DNA of 23,856 nt, taken from JBGSKY01 sp041740995 (GTDB taxonomy: Bacteria; Planctomycetota; Planctomycetia; Pirellulales; Pirellulaceae). The stretch spans positions 1 to 23,856 of the forward strand of contig JBGSKY010000189.1 in NCBI GenBank assembly GCA_041740995.1, read 5' to 3'. Shown in pieces: positions 1 to 7,384 of this stretch. Made by a program: the position numbers and the translations under genes. How positions within the stretch are numbered: the first letter of the stretch is position 1; every line of letters starts with the position of its first letter. The notes under the pieces are model-generated. The model saw only the letters and a program-made list of their open reading frames with translations. It was not told the origin of the DNA and did not search any database.

Positions 1-1003
1 GTTATGTTTTGTCTTCGGTTATGCGACCGTTTGCCAAGGAGAGCAATCTATGCCGGTTCGAACGCTGGGCCAGATCGAAAAGCTTGATGACGGCCTCGCC
101 TCGTTGCTGGACACCGAAACAAAGATTGAAATCCTCGCCGACGGCTTCACCTGGACCGAAGGACCACTATGGATCAGGTCAGACGAGCCACATTTGCTGT
201 TTTCGGATATTCCGCGGAACAGCATTTTTCGATGGTCCGCGAAGAATGGGATCTCACTATTTATGCAGCCTTCAGGCTATACCGGCGTCAGCTACTACGG
301 TTTAGAGCCTGGCAGCAATGGCTTGACGTTGAATGCCAATGGTGAATTAATACTTTGCGAACATGGTGACCGTCGCGTTTCAAAGCTTACTAAGGATGGA
401 GGAAAAATTACACTTGCCGACAAGTATCAAGGAAAACGTCTAAACAGTCCAAACGATGCGATCGTTGCTAAAAATGGCGACATCTATTTTACCGATCCAC
501 CTTACGGTTTACCGATGCGAGAAAACGATCCTCGTCGCGAGTTGGAGCATTTCGGAGTTTATCGGATCAACCATTCAAACGGTGAGCTGACGTTGTTGAC
601 GACTCGTTTACAACGGCCAAATGGGATTGTTCTATCGCCAGATGAAAGCAAGCTCTATGTAGCTCAAAGCGATCCTAAAGAAGCGATTTGGATGGAGTTT
701 GACATCGGCAAAGATTCGTTGCTTACTGGCGGAAGGATTTTTTACGACGCAACAGACCAAGTTGCCAAGCTGCCTGGTTTGCCCGATGGCATGACGGTTG
801 ACGAAGCTGGCAATCTTTTTGCGACTGGGCCGGGTGGCGTCTACGTGTTCTCACCTGAAGCCAAACTATTAGGACGAATCTTGACTGGCGAACGAACTTC
901 CAATTGCACGTTCGGTGAAGATGGCCATTCACTGTTCATCACGGCTGACTCTTATCTCCTACGAGTTCGTACGAAAACTCGCGGTCTCAACCTGTCTCAG
1001 TAA
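1..1003 (+). CDS. SMP-30/gluconolactonase-family protein, exported, 5'-truncated by window edge
   Basis: This is a six-bladed beta-propeller hydrolase of the SMP-30/gluconolactonase/LRE family, which usually opens sugar lactones using a bound divalent metal. Visible family motifs are TEGPLW near the N-terminus (metal-binding Glu), LNSPND with FTDPPYG in the middle, RPNGIVLSPD, and LPDGM (metal-binding Asp) followed by GNLFATGPGGVYVFSP. An ATG at 50 could serve as start, but the frame stays open to the window edge. The residues upstream of that Met read LCFVFGYATVCQGEQS, which looks like the end of a signal peptide, so the true start probably lies before base 1 and the protein is exported. The stop TAA is at 1001-1003 and the kinase-like/PP2C gene starts 3 nt later, suggesting one transcript. 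The family assignment is firm; the exact substrate cannot be told. Confidence 0.85.
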   Translation, partial: LCFVFGYATVCQGEQSMPVRTLGQIEKLDDGLASLLDTETKIEILADGFTWTEGPLWIRSDEPHLLFSDIPRNSIFRWSAKNGISLFMQPSGYTGVSYYGLEPGSNGLTLNANGELILCEHGDRRVSKLTKDGGKITLADKYQGKRLNSPNDAIVAKNGDIYFTDPPYGLPMRENDPRRELEHFGVYRINHSNGELTLLTTRLQRPNGIVLSPDESKLYVAQSDPKEAIWMEFDIGKDSLLTGGRIFYDATDQVAKLPGLPDGMTVDEAGNLFATGPGGVYVFSPEAKLLGRILTGERTSNCTFGEDGHSLFITADSYLLRVRTKTRGLNLSQ

Positions 1004-1006
1004 TAG

Positions 1007-2260
1007 ATGCAAGAAGCGAAGAATACCCAGCGAGCGCTTGTCCGAATTGGATACGACGGCCGCGTTCATAAGTTGTTTCGCGGACCAAAAGCGAAAGAAC
1101 GATACGAAAATGAGATCCGAGTTCTAAGACACTTGGAAGATCGCGATTGCCCCTTCGTACCGCGTGTGCTCTCGTGCGACGACGAAACGCTTGAAGTCGT
1201 AATGACTAACTGTGGTGGGCGAGTGAGTCAAATCAGCGAAGAAAAAGTTAAGAGCACTTTCGATGAACTGAACCAATACGGAGTTCGTCACGATGATCCG
1301 TTTGATCGAAATATTACTTACCGAAGTACAGATGGACGATTTTGCGTAATCGACTTTGAGTTTGCGACGCTGATCGATCAAGAAAGCGGAAAAGAGGCCG
1401 GGTTAGTGCAGACCAGCCAGCCTGAAGTGGAGCCGAAAGTTCATCGACCGGAAGTTATCACATGGTCTGCGAGATCACATCGCGGACGCTTTAGAAAGAA
1501 TAACGAAGACTACTATCTAGCGGCCAAAATACAAAAAGTGGGACTGCAATTTTTGGGAACTCAAGGCAATGCACTGATCGACCAAAACGAATGGATTTTT
1601 GCTGTAAGCGACGGAATGGGCGGAGAGAAATCGGGGGAGTTTGCGAGCCGAATCACTGCTCAACGCGCCGCTTCGATATTGCCATTGCATTTTGGCTCCG
1701 GGTTATCACCGAGACGAACTTTTTCACAGGCGATCTTGCGCAAACTGATAGAGGATGTACATCAAGATCTTCTTAAGCTGGGAAAGTACGACGCCAATCT
1801 GCGAAACATGGGCGCGACGTTAACCTTAATATGGATACGTGGACATGTCGTCTTTTACGGACACATCGGCGATAGTCGACTTTATCACTTGAAGACCAAC
1901 GGCGAATTTAAGCAACTGACCGAAGACCATTCGCATGTCGGGCATCTGTATCGAAAAGGCGAATTAAACGAACGCGAATTCCGAAACCACGCTCGTCGCG
2001 GAGTTCTTAATCAATGCCTCGGTTCTGGCCATCAATTCCTTAACCCTCAAACCGGATGGCTGGACGTAGAGTCTGGCGACAAACTCTTGATGTGCACCGA
2101 TGGAGTCGTAGACGGTCACTTCGATCGAGGACTAGTCGAGATGCTGACTAGTCCGCCAAGCTCATGGTCTTCGAAATCGCCAGCGGACAGAATCGTTCAA
2201 TCAGCTGTCGAAAATTCAGGCCGCGACAATGCTTCGTCCGTCGTTGTTGAATTCGCGTAG
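1007..2260 (+). CDS. Kinase-like domain fused to PP2C-type Ser/Thr protein phosphatase
   Basis: The protein has 417 residues. The C-terminal part (about 152-417) is a PPM/PP2C phosphatase with all the expected motifs: RGRFRKNNED (about 159-168), SDGMGG with Asp202, GHIGDSR (285-291), TEDHSHVG, CTDGVVDG with Asp365, and GRDNAS with Asp407. These aspartates bind the two catalytic metals. The first ~125 residues look like a stripped-down kinase fold of the APH/RIO/LPS-kinase type: a lysine in VHKLFRG (Lys22), Glu36 in YENEIRVL as the helix-C Glu, HDDPFDRNI (95-103) as catalytic loop, and DFE (116-118) in place of DFG. There is no signal peptide or membrane segment, so it is probably cytosolic. 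Whether the kinase half is active is inference. The gene starts 3 nt after the lactonase stop and is likely co-transcribed with it. Confidence 0.85.
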   Translation: MQEAKNTQRALVRIGYDGRVHKLFRGPKAKERYENEIRVLRHLEDRDCPFVPRVLSCDDETLEVVMTNCGGRVSQISEEKVKSTFDELNQYGVRHDDPFDRNITYRSTDGRFCVIDFEFATLIDQESGKEAGLVQTSQPEVEPKVHRPEVITWSARSHRGRFRKNNEDYYLAAKIQKVGLQFLGTQGNALIDQNEWIFAVSDGMGGEKSGEFASRITAQRAASILPLHFGSGLSPRRTFSQAILRKLIEDVHQDLLKLGKYDANLRNMGATLTLIWIRGHVVFYGHIGDSRLYHLKTNGEFKQLTEDHSHVGHLYRKGELNEREFRNHARRGVLNQCLGSGHQFLNPQTGWLDVESGDKLLMCTDGVVDGHFDRGLVEMLTSPPSSWSSKSPADRIVQSAVENSGRDNASSVVVEFA

Positions 2261-2335
2261 TCCAGAAGTCACTTCTGAATTTGTCGCGATTTAGGTCTTG
2301 GAAAACATGCAATGGGAGAACATTTTCTAAATGTG

Positions 2336-4213
2336 TCAATTGCCGGAATCTTTCTTGATATTCATTACATCAAAGAGCCTGTCGTCCAAATCGAAGGCTT
2401 TAAATTCCAGCGATGTACCATTGATGTAAACCATGACGTAGTGATGGCCTCGGCGGACATTATTCTGGAAAAACGGCCTAATTGGGCCGGGGGTTTCCAA
2501 GTTCCCCCCGCCTCCGCCAGTTATCGTATAAATGGTACCGCCATCGACCACCGCGCTACCATCCCTTATCGGCCAAGTCCGCTCGTAGGAATGAATATGT
2601 CCATTCCATACGATATCAACACCGTAACGTTCATACAGTGGCACCAGCGAACGAATTCTCGTATCACCTCTCGTTGACTTGTTTGCCTTCCACAAGTTGC
2701 CGTAGTCGTCTTCGTCAGAGGAATATGGTGGATGGTGATGACATACAAACTTCCAAGTCTTGGTCGAAGTTTGAAGCTTCTTTTCGAGCCATTGGTATTG
2801 CTCCGATTCAGGATCAACCTTTCGGTTGGAGTCGATCATAAAAAATTGCGCATTGGCGAAAATAAAATCGTAATAAAATTCCGGCTCCGGAAGATCCATA
2901 TAATCAAAATAGTTTGAAGCATTCTGCTCGTGATTTCCCAACACGGTATAGATCGGCACTCTGCTAATCAGTTCATGCATGCTCGGAAAGAACTCGGTTG
3001 TCCAATCGGAGTCACGGTTCCCTTGGTCAACGAGATCGCCGGCATGAATTGCAAATGACGGTCGCTGTGCCCATGCCATTTCGCTAATCCGCGCCGCAAC
3101 TTTTGGATTGCCTTGAGTGTCGCCTACGACGGCAAAAGCAAACGGTGTTGAGTCCTTTACAGCAGTGACAAAAGTCTTAGGATCGGACTCCAAATAGTCT
3201 CCGTCTTTTGTTTTTGAAACCGTCCGGTAAAAGTATTGCGTCTCGGCAGCCAAGCCGCCAATTCGCCCCGTGTGTATATTTCCTTTCTGCGTACATTCAA
3301 CTGACGAGGCGCAATCAATGGTTTCACCGAATTGTACGTGGGTCTCTGCTTGTACGGTCGTCTGCCACATAACCGTCATTGAGTTTTGCGTGCCAAACTG
3401 AAGATAGGGCTCGACTACAAAATCGATGCTTCCGGACTTCGCTCCGGTTGGCCGAAGATCAATTAACGATTTGCCATGCGCGAAATCGTGTTCAATTGCT
3501 TCAGCTTTGGCTGCACGTTCGTATAACGAAATCTCCCGGATACATCCGTGAAAGGAATAGCATTCGTTTCTGTCTCGATAAGCAGCCAGGACTAGCGAGC
3601 CATCCGACGGATATAGAATCTCGCTACTTTGTTTATCGCTTGTTCCATCAAGTTTCCCGTTAACGTAGATTTGAATTAGTTCCCCATCGTAAACCGCGGC
3701 GATATGGTAATAGCGGCCGGTTTCGTATTGGGTCGCACCCTTGACATAGGTTAAGTTGCCATCGCCATCGTCCCCACCGCTGGAGGCAAGGCCGAAAGTA
3801 AAAACTGATTTATCGAACCCAAGTACCCAACCTTTCTCAAACTCACCATTGTCTTCAACGATTCCGATGATCCCACCGTTTTCAGTCCGCTCATCAACCG
3901 AAACCCAAGCGCAAACGGTCAGATGTTCGACGGGCAATTGGTCTTTCAAGAATTGGTAAGTACCAACCTCTATATACCGGTCGGTCCCGCCAGGGAAGTA
4001 ACAGGCACCGCCAAAATCGTCGGTAATCTTTCTCGTTCCGTTGGGTAGTTTAAGGTCCGGTCCTAGCCGTGCTTTAAGAATCATCTTGTCGAAATCGGAA
4101 TCAACAAATCGCCATTGCATCACGGGGTCAGGACCGTCATGCGAAAGAACCGTGCTCGCGAATGCTAAGCCAGTTGCGACAGCGGCGAATAGGCAGTACA
4201 TATTTCTAAACAC
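2336..4213 (-). CDS. Secreted LamG + purple acid phosphatase-like metallophosphoesterase
   Basis: The 625-residue protein begins with a signal peptide (about 1-24, ending FASTVLSHDG). Residues about 60-245 form a LamG/concanavalin-like jelly roll, recognised by VCAWVSVDE, GWVLGFDKS, YYHIAAVYDG and IQIYVNGKLDG. Residues about 262-350 are the fibronectin-like N-terminal domain of purple acid phosphatases (VEPYLQFG...MTVMWQT...YFYRT). Residues about 357-575 are a calcineurin-like phosphoesterase: VVGDTQ (Asp365), AGDLVDQG (Asp393), LGNHE (Asn427), CHHHPPY, and NGHIHSYERTWP (His539, His541). True purple enzymes have GDLxYAD; the iron-binding Tyr is Asp here, so the metal centre may differ. The start used is GTG at 4213, with AAGAAAG seven bases upstream; ATG at 4201 is an alternative. 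It probably hydrolyses phosphate esters outside the cytoplasm. Confidence 0.85.
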   Translation of the reverse strand: MFRNMYCLFAAVATGLAFASTVLSHDGPDPVMQWRFVDSDFDKMILKARLGPDLKLPNGTRKITDDFGGACYFPGGTDRYIEVGTYQFLKDQLPVEHLTVCAWVSVDERTENGGIIGIVEDNGEFEKGWVLGFDKSVFTFGLASSGGDDGDGNLTYVKGATQYETGRYYHIAAVYDGELIQIYVNGKLDGTSDKQSSEILYPSDGSLVLAAYRDRNECYSFHGCIREISLYERAAKAEAIEHDFAHGKSLIDLRPTGAKSGSIDFVVEPYLQFGTQNSMTVMWQTTVQAETHVQFGETIDCASSVECTQKGNIHTGRIGGLAAETQYFYRTVSKTKDGDYLESDPKTFVTAVKDSTPFAFAVVGDTQGNPKVAARISEMAWAQRPSFAIHAGDLVDQGNRDSDWTTEFFPSMHELISRVPIYTVLGNHEQNASNYFDYMDLPEPEFYYDFIFANAQFFMIDSNRKVDPESEQYQWLEKKLQTSTKTWKFVCHHHPPYSSDEDDYGNLWKANKSTRGDTRIRSLVPLYERYGVDIVWNGHIHSYERTWPIRDGSAVVDGGTIYTITGGGGGNLETPGPIRPFFQNNVRRGHHYVMVYINGTSLEFKAFDLDDRLFDVMNIKKDSGN

Positions 4214-4265
4214 GACTAGTCTTTCTTAACAATTAATACACCAGAAAACACGAGTCCGACTGATG

Positions 4266-4297
4266 AAAAGCGATCCGAACAATCGATCGGATCGCTT
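4266..4297 (-). terminator. Hairpin downstream of the PEP-CTERM gene
   Basis: A perfect 11-bp inverted repeat (AAGCGATCCGA / TCGGATCGCTT) lies around an 8-nt loop at 4268-4297. It starts 34 nt after the stop of the minus-strand PEP-CTERM gene and before the phosphatase gene. On the minus strand the stem is followed by a short T run (CTTTTCATC). The position and stem fit an intrinsic terminator, though the T tract is short. Confidence 0.65.
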
Positions 4298-4330
4298 AGG
4301 GCAGCGATAGTACGGCGCTACAGCGTTACA

Positions 4331-4942
4331 CTAACTTGTAGCCAAGGATTGCTTTCGTGTTCGCCATCGTCGGATCGCCAAAGTGGTTCCAACCAGTGAG
4401 ATCAGAGCAATGGAACCTGGTTCTGGCACGGCCGAAACGTTGACGCTTCCACCGCCAAAGCTGATCGATGGACCGATATTGCCCTGCCCAAGCGCGGCAA
4501 TGTTACCCGAACCGGGCTGAATGGTGACGTTCGTCGAACCAAGGCCTGTGGCAACGAATTGAATCTCACTATGAAGTGTGAAATCCGATTGGCCAGTTGT
4601 AGTCAGACCAGAAGTCAATTGAACAGCATTGGAATTCGTAACCAAATCACCAAGTGTTCCTGGATTTACCGAAAACCAACGTCCGCCCGGATTGGAGACC
4701 GTATGACTAGTGGCATTAAGTACGCTCGGGTTTGAACTTAGAATACTGAGCGACAAACCATTGATTTGTTGCCCAGGATTGGTCGATACCCAGACATAAA
4801 ATGAGCTCGCTTGATTGAGTTGAAGACTCAAATCGGCGCCAGCATTAGCATTGGTACCGCTCGAGCTTAAAATAATTGCCGCGTGAGCCGGACTTACGAA
4901 AGCGGTTAGGCACGCGACCAAAACAAACATTAGCATTTTCAT
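4331..4942 (-). CDS. PEP-CTERM sorting-domain protein
   Basis: The 203-residue protein has an N-terminal signal peptide (MKMLMFVLVACLTAFVSPA, cut near AHA). The middle is a Ser/Thr/Gly/Asn-rich beta domain. The C-terminus is a classic PEP-CTERM signal: VPEPGSIALISLVG, a short hydrophobic stretch, then the basic tail RRWRTRK. In this family the tail is recognised by an exosortase, which removes it during export to the surface or matrix. The middle (LSLQLNQASSFYVWVSTN, then NGLSLSILSSNP) resembles cohesin-like or PEP-CTERM-associated beta sandwiches, but I cannot assign it firmly. The gene lies 52 nt after the dockerin-type gene and before the hairpin at 4266-4297, so the two probably share a transcript. 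No exosortase gene is in the window. The ribosome site is weak (GAGAA), and in-frame ATGs two and four codons later are alternatives. Confidence 0.85.
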   Translation of the reverse strand: MKMLMFVLVACLTAFVSPAHAAIILSSSGTNANAGADLSLQLNQASSFYVWVSTNPGQQINGLSLSILSSNPSVLNATSHTVSNPGGRWFSVNPGTLGDLVTNSNAVQLTSGLTTTGQSDFTLHSEIQFVATGLGSTNVTIQPGSGNIAALGQGNIGPSISFGGGSVNVSAVPEPGSIALISLVGTTLAIRRWRTRKQSLATS

Positions 4943-4994
4943 ATTAATTTTCTCTACAGTGTAAGGTGAACAAAAAGCTTATTTCTTGGTCTAT

Positions 4995-6758
4995 TTAGGG
5001 GAATATCAGTACGTTGATGAATTGTTCAATATCTAGATTGGTAAGTAATCCATCGCCATCAAAATCAAGGACTAGATCCGCATCGACGGTATAGGTGTTG
5101 GCGTAGATTTCTGGGAAAACGAGCGCCAAAACGAAAGGCTCAATATCCGTGTTATCAAGAATGCCATCGCCATTGGCGTCACCTAAAACAAAATTTTGAG
5201 GTTCTGCTTTCACTTCGATATTATCGACAGCAAACCACCAATTGTTTTGCGCGTTGACATAGCCAATGCGCATAATCATCTTGTTGCTATTCTTTGCAGG
5301 GAGGCTAGAGTTCAAACCTCCGAATTGAAACATCTGCGGCGCATTGAAGGTAGCGTATTGATCATTTCCTGCGAAAAGGAAAGGCGCGATTGCCGCGACC
5401 GCCACCGGATCTGGATTTTCTGAGACGATTTTTGCAGAATCCAGATCGAGCAAACGCGTCCAACTTGCACCGTTGTCGAAAGAGACTTCGACAAAACCAT
5501 TTTGGTCATCTTCCAGACGAGACTCCCAATCGAAAGAAATCTGCAACGTCGTGTTTTTGAAATTCGTCAGATCATACGTCCGGGAAATGATCGAATTGAA
5601 TTCTTTGAACTGCTTGGTCGGATCATCAGCCGGCAATTCCGCGTCGAAGTCATCTTGAGCATCCGAATCCGCAACGAGAACGGTGTTGTTCGTCTCCAAG
5701 TCATTAAGCAGCGAGCGGCCTTGGCCTCCTTGCTGATTGACCCACGATTGAGCGTCGATTGCTCGCCAGCCTTGAAAAGCGTTCTCAGCGCTGACCGTAA
5801 ACATCATCGAATTATCGACCACCCAGTTGTCGATGCTTGCAGTGTAATCCGTACCATCTCCAGGCGGTACATCACCATTGGCTTGCGCTGGTTCAGTGCC
5901 GAAAGGCAGTAGTTCAAGCCCTTCAAAGTCTTCTGCATAAACTAGATTCGCGTCTGCCATCACGACGACATTGTCAAAGGCAAACCACCAGTTATTTCCC
6001 GCGTCGTAGCAACGGTATCTGACCGTCAGCTGATTCGATGTTGCAGTGAAGTCGGTACCAGCCACCCAAACTCTCTTAAGACTTGGAAAGAGCGAGGAGA
6101 AGTTTGGATCGTTGCTTGCGATGATTGTATCGGTGGGGTAGTCAGAAGACTGAAGATCCAGCAAAAGGATCCAAGATGCTCCACCGTCGAAGGAAACTTC
6201 GAAGCTCGCCTTTTGCGGGTTCTCGACTGCGAATTCGTAATCAAAACTTATTGACAATTGCGACAGATCGGCAGCCCCAAGATCGATTGTTTGTCGAATC
6301 GCCGAATCGTATGGTCCGCTTCCAGAGCCGTTAAAATCGTCCCACCCGTCTGGATCAAAAATGATCGCCGTGTTGTTGCTTCCAGCGCCGAGGCTAGTTC
6401 GACCAATCTGTGGTCCTTGTTCAGAGATCCAAGAATCGACGTCCATCGCAGACCAACCAGCGTATGCCATTTCACCACTATCATCAATTGAAAGAGGCGG
6501 CATGTTGTCATCGCGTGTCCAATCAGGTACGACCTTAGTAAAATCTGTACCATCGCCGGTACCAACGGCATTCGCGACGTCGAAAGGAACAAGTGTCAGA
6601 TTGCTAAAGTCTTCAAAGTCCACAACTTGCGTCTGACCATTTGCTAATCCACCCGTCGCCCCAATAACTGCGAGCAGCACTAGTACCACGCGCCGAAACT
6701 TCGCTCTTAATCCTGCACGAGATCTAGCCCGTTTTTCAAGGCAATCAAATAAACGCAT
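4995..6758 (-). CDS. Secreted protein with two tandem repeat domains and C-terminal dockerin-type calcium loops
   Basis: The chosen start gives 587 residues: ATG at 6758 has AAGGAG seven bases upstream, while a longer frame back to 6806 has no such site. The N-terminus is a long planctomycete-style signal peptide: a basic region (KRARSRAGLRAKFRR), a hydrophobic core VVLVLLAVIGATG, and a likely cut near NGQ. Residues about 46-275 and about 276-520 are two diverged copies of one domain. Each opens with D/EDF and a GDGTDF or GDGTDY block, then has WxAMD/WRAID, SW followed by QGxQ, SFEVSFDGGASW or FVEVSFDNGASW, and ends NNWWFAFDN or NNWWFAVDN. The tail (about 525-587) holds two EF-hand-like loops, GDANGDGILDNTDI and LDFDGDGLLTNLDI, as in dockerins. 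It is probably a secreted or surface-bound structural or binding protein; its ligand is unknown. Confidence 0.8.
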   Translation of the reverse strand: MRLFDCLEKRARSRAGLRAKFRRVVLVLLAVIGATGGLANGQTQVVDFEDFSNLTLVPFDVANAVGTGDGTDFTKVVPDWTRDDNMPPLSIDDSGEMAYAGWSAMDVDSWISEQGPQIGRTSLGAGSNNTAIIFDPDGWDDFNGSGSGPYDSAIRQTIDLGAADLSQLSISFDYEFAVENPQKASFEVSFDGGASWILLLDLQSSDYPTDTIIASNDPNFSSLFPSLKRVWVAGTDFTATSNQLTVRYRCYDAGNNWWFAFDNVVVMADANLVYAEDFEGLELLPFGTEPAQANGDVPPGDGTDYTASIDNWVVDNSMMFTVSAENAFQGWRAIDAQSWVNQQGGQGRSLLNDLETNNTVLVADSDAQDDFDAELPADDPTKQFKEFNSIISRTYDLTNFKNTTLQISFDWESRLEDDQNGFVEVSFDNGASWTRLLDLDSAKIVSENPDPVAVAAIAPFLFAGNDQYATFNAPQMFQFGGLNSSLPAKNSNKMIMRIGYVNAQNNWWFAVDNIEVKAEPQNFVLGDANGDGILDNTDIEPFVLALVFPEIYANTYTVDADLVLDFDGDGLLTNLDIEQFINVLIFP

Positions 6759-6765
6759 ATCCCAA

Positions 6766-6771
6766 CTCCTT
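6766..6771 (-). promoter_or_regulatory. Ribosome binding site fixing the dockerin-gene start
   Basis: AAGGAG on the minus strand, seven bases before the ATG at 6758. It favours this start over the longer reading frame from 6806 and leaves a proper signal peptide at the N-terminus. Confidence 0.7.
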
Positions 6772-6848
6772 AACTGGAACCCTGACAGCAAAAAGTTTGC
6801 TACCATTTGGGCAAAAGATTACGGCTGCATTGTGAAGTTAAAACGTCG

Positions 6849-6866
6849 ATCTGATGAATATCAGAT
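6849..6866. repeat. Operator-like palindrome upstream of the dockerin gene
   Basis: Perfect 7-bp arms ATCTGAT and ATCAGAT are separated by GAAT. The site lies 90 nt before the dockerin-type gene start, so it could be a repressor or activator site or a small hairpin in the leader. Function is inferred from position and symmetry only. Confidence 0.35.
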
Positions 6867-6976
6867 GAACAAATATTGGGACGCTTTGAAAAGAGATTTC
6901 TTTTTATGAAGCAATAGTCGCTAAAGATTGAGACCGAGATAAATCAATCAATCTTTTATTGCATTATTTTCATAAC

Positions 6977-7016
6977 AAATACGGACTCGCCCGATGTTCG
7001 CTGCGAATCCGTATTT
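6977..7016. repeat. Long imperfect hairpin in the intergenic region
   Basis: A 9-bp outer stem (AAATACGGA / TCCGTATTT), one C-A mismatch, and an inner 4-bp stem (TCGC/GCGA) enclose a 12-nt loop. Neither strand has a T run after the stem, so it is not a clear intrinsic terminator. It could be a processed 3'-UTR structure, an attenuator in the dockerin leader, or part of a small RNA. Confidence 0.4.
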
Positions 7017-7269
7017 AAAAGAATCTTGCGGACTTCCGCTGAACCTGTTCAGATATTTTTGATGCGCTTTTGATAGTTTCAAAATACTATGAATCAGCTT
7101 CTTTTGTATTTTTCTAACACACAAACTCATAAAGAAAAACAACTGACAGTGGATATGTGATTCCTAGTTGATCCGGGTCGATCATTCAAAAGCGATCGAC
7201 TTAGGTGATCAAAAACAGAAAGAAAACCCAGCAAGGCTCTCTTTGATATCCATTCTTTCTGAAGACGAT

Positions 7270-7298
7270 CCAATTCAAAATTTTCAATTTGAACTTGG
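7270..7298 (-). terminator. Possible terminator hairpin after the DUF1559 gene
   Basis: A stem CCAATTCAAA / TTTGAA(C)TTGG with one bulged base and an 8-nt loop lies about 87 nt beyond the DUF1559 stop codon on the minus strand. It is AT-rich and has no good T tract, so this is a weak call. Confidence 0.25.
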
Positions 7299-7384
7299 AA
7301 AGTTGAGCTGAATGATTAAGTTGGGATCCTAGAAAGTTAACAACCGACGTTAGAAATCTAGAGCGTCGATACTCAGGTTAATTC

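Larger units (their letters stand above)
6759..7384. other. Long non-coding stretch between the DUF1559 and dockerin genes
   Basis: About 625 AT-rich bases with no convincing gene; the short frames here lack ribosome sites and family resemblance. It must hold the 3' end of the DUF1559 transcript and the promoter and leader of the dockerin gene, both on the minus strand. It contains several inverted repeats, of which the ones at 6849-6866, 6977-7016 and 7270-7298 are listed separately. A further one is at 7177-7200 (GTCGATC/GATCGAC around a 10-nt loop). I cannot pick a convincing -35/-10 pair. Confidence 0.5.

Noticed and set aside
2263..2277. Palindrome CAGAAGTCACTTCTG between convergent genes, considered as terminator or operator
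   Set aside because: A one-nucleotide centre cannot form a normal hairpin loop, no T run follows, and a binding site between two gene ends is unlikely.
5502..5912. 136-codon plus-strand frame inside the dockerin gene
   Set aside because: It is antisense to a clear secreted-protein gene, has no ribosome site, and resembles no family.
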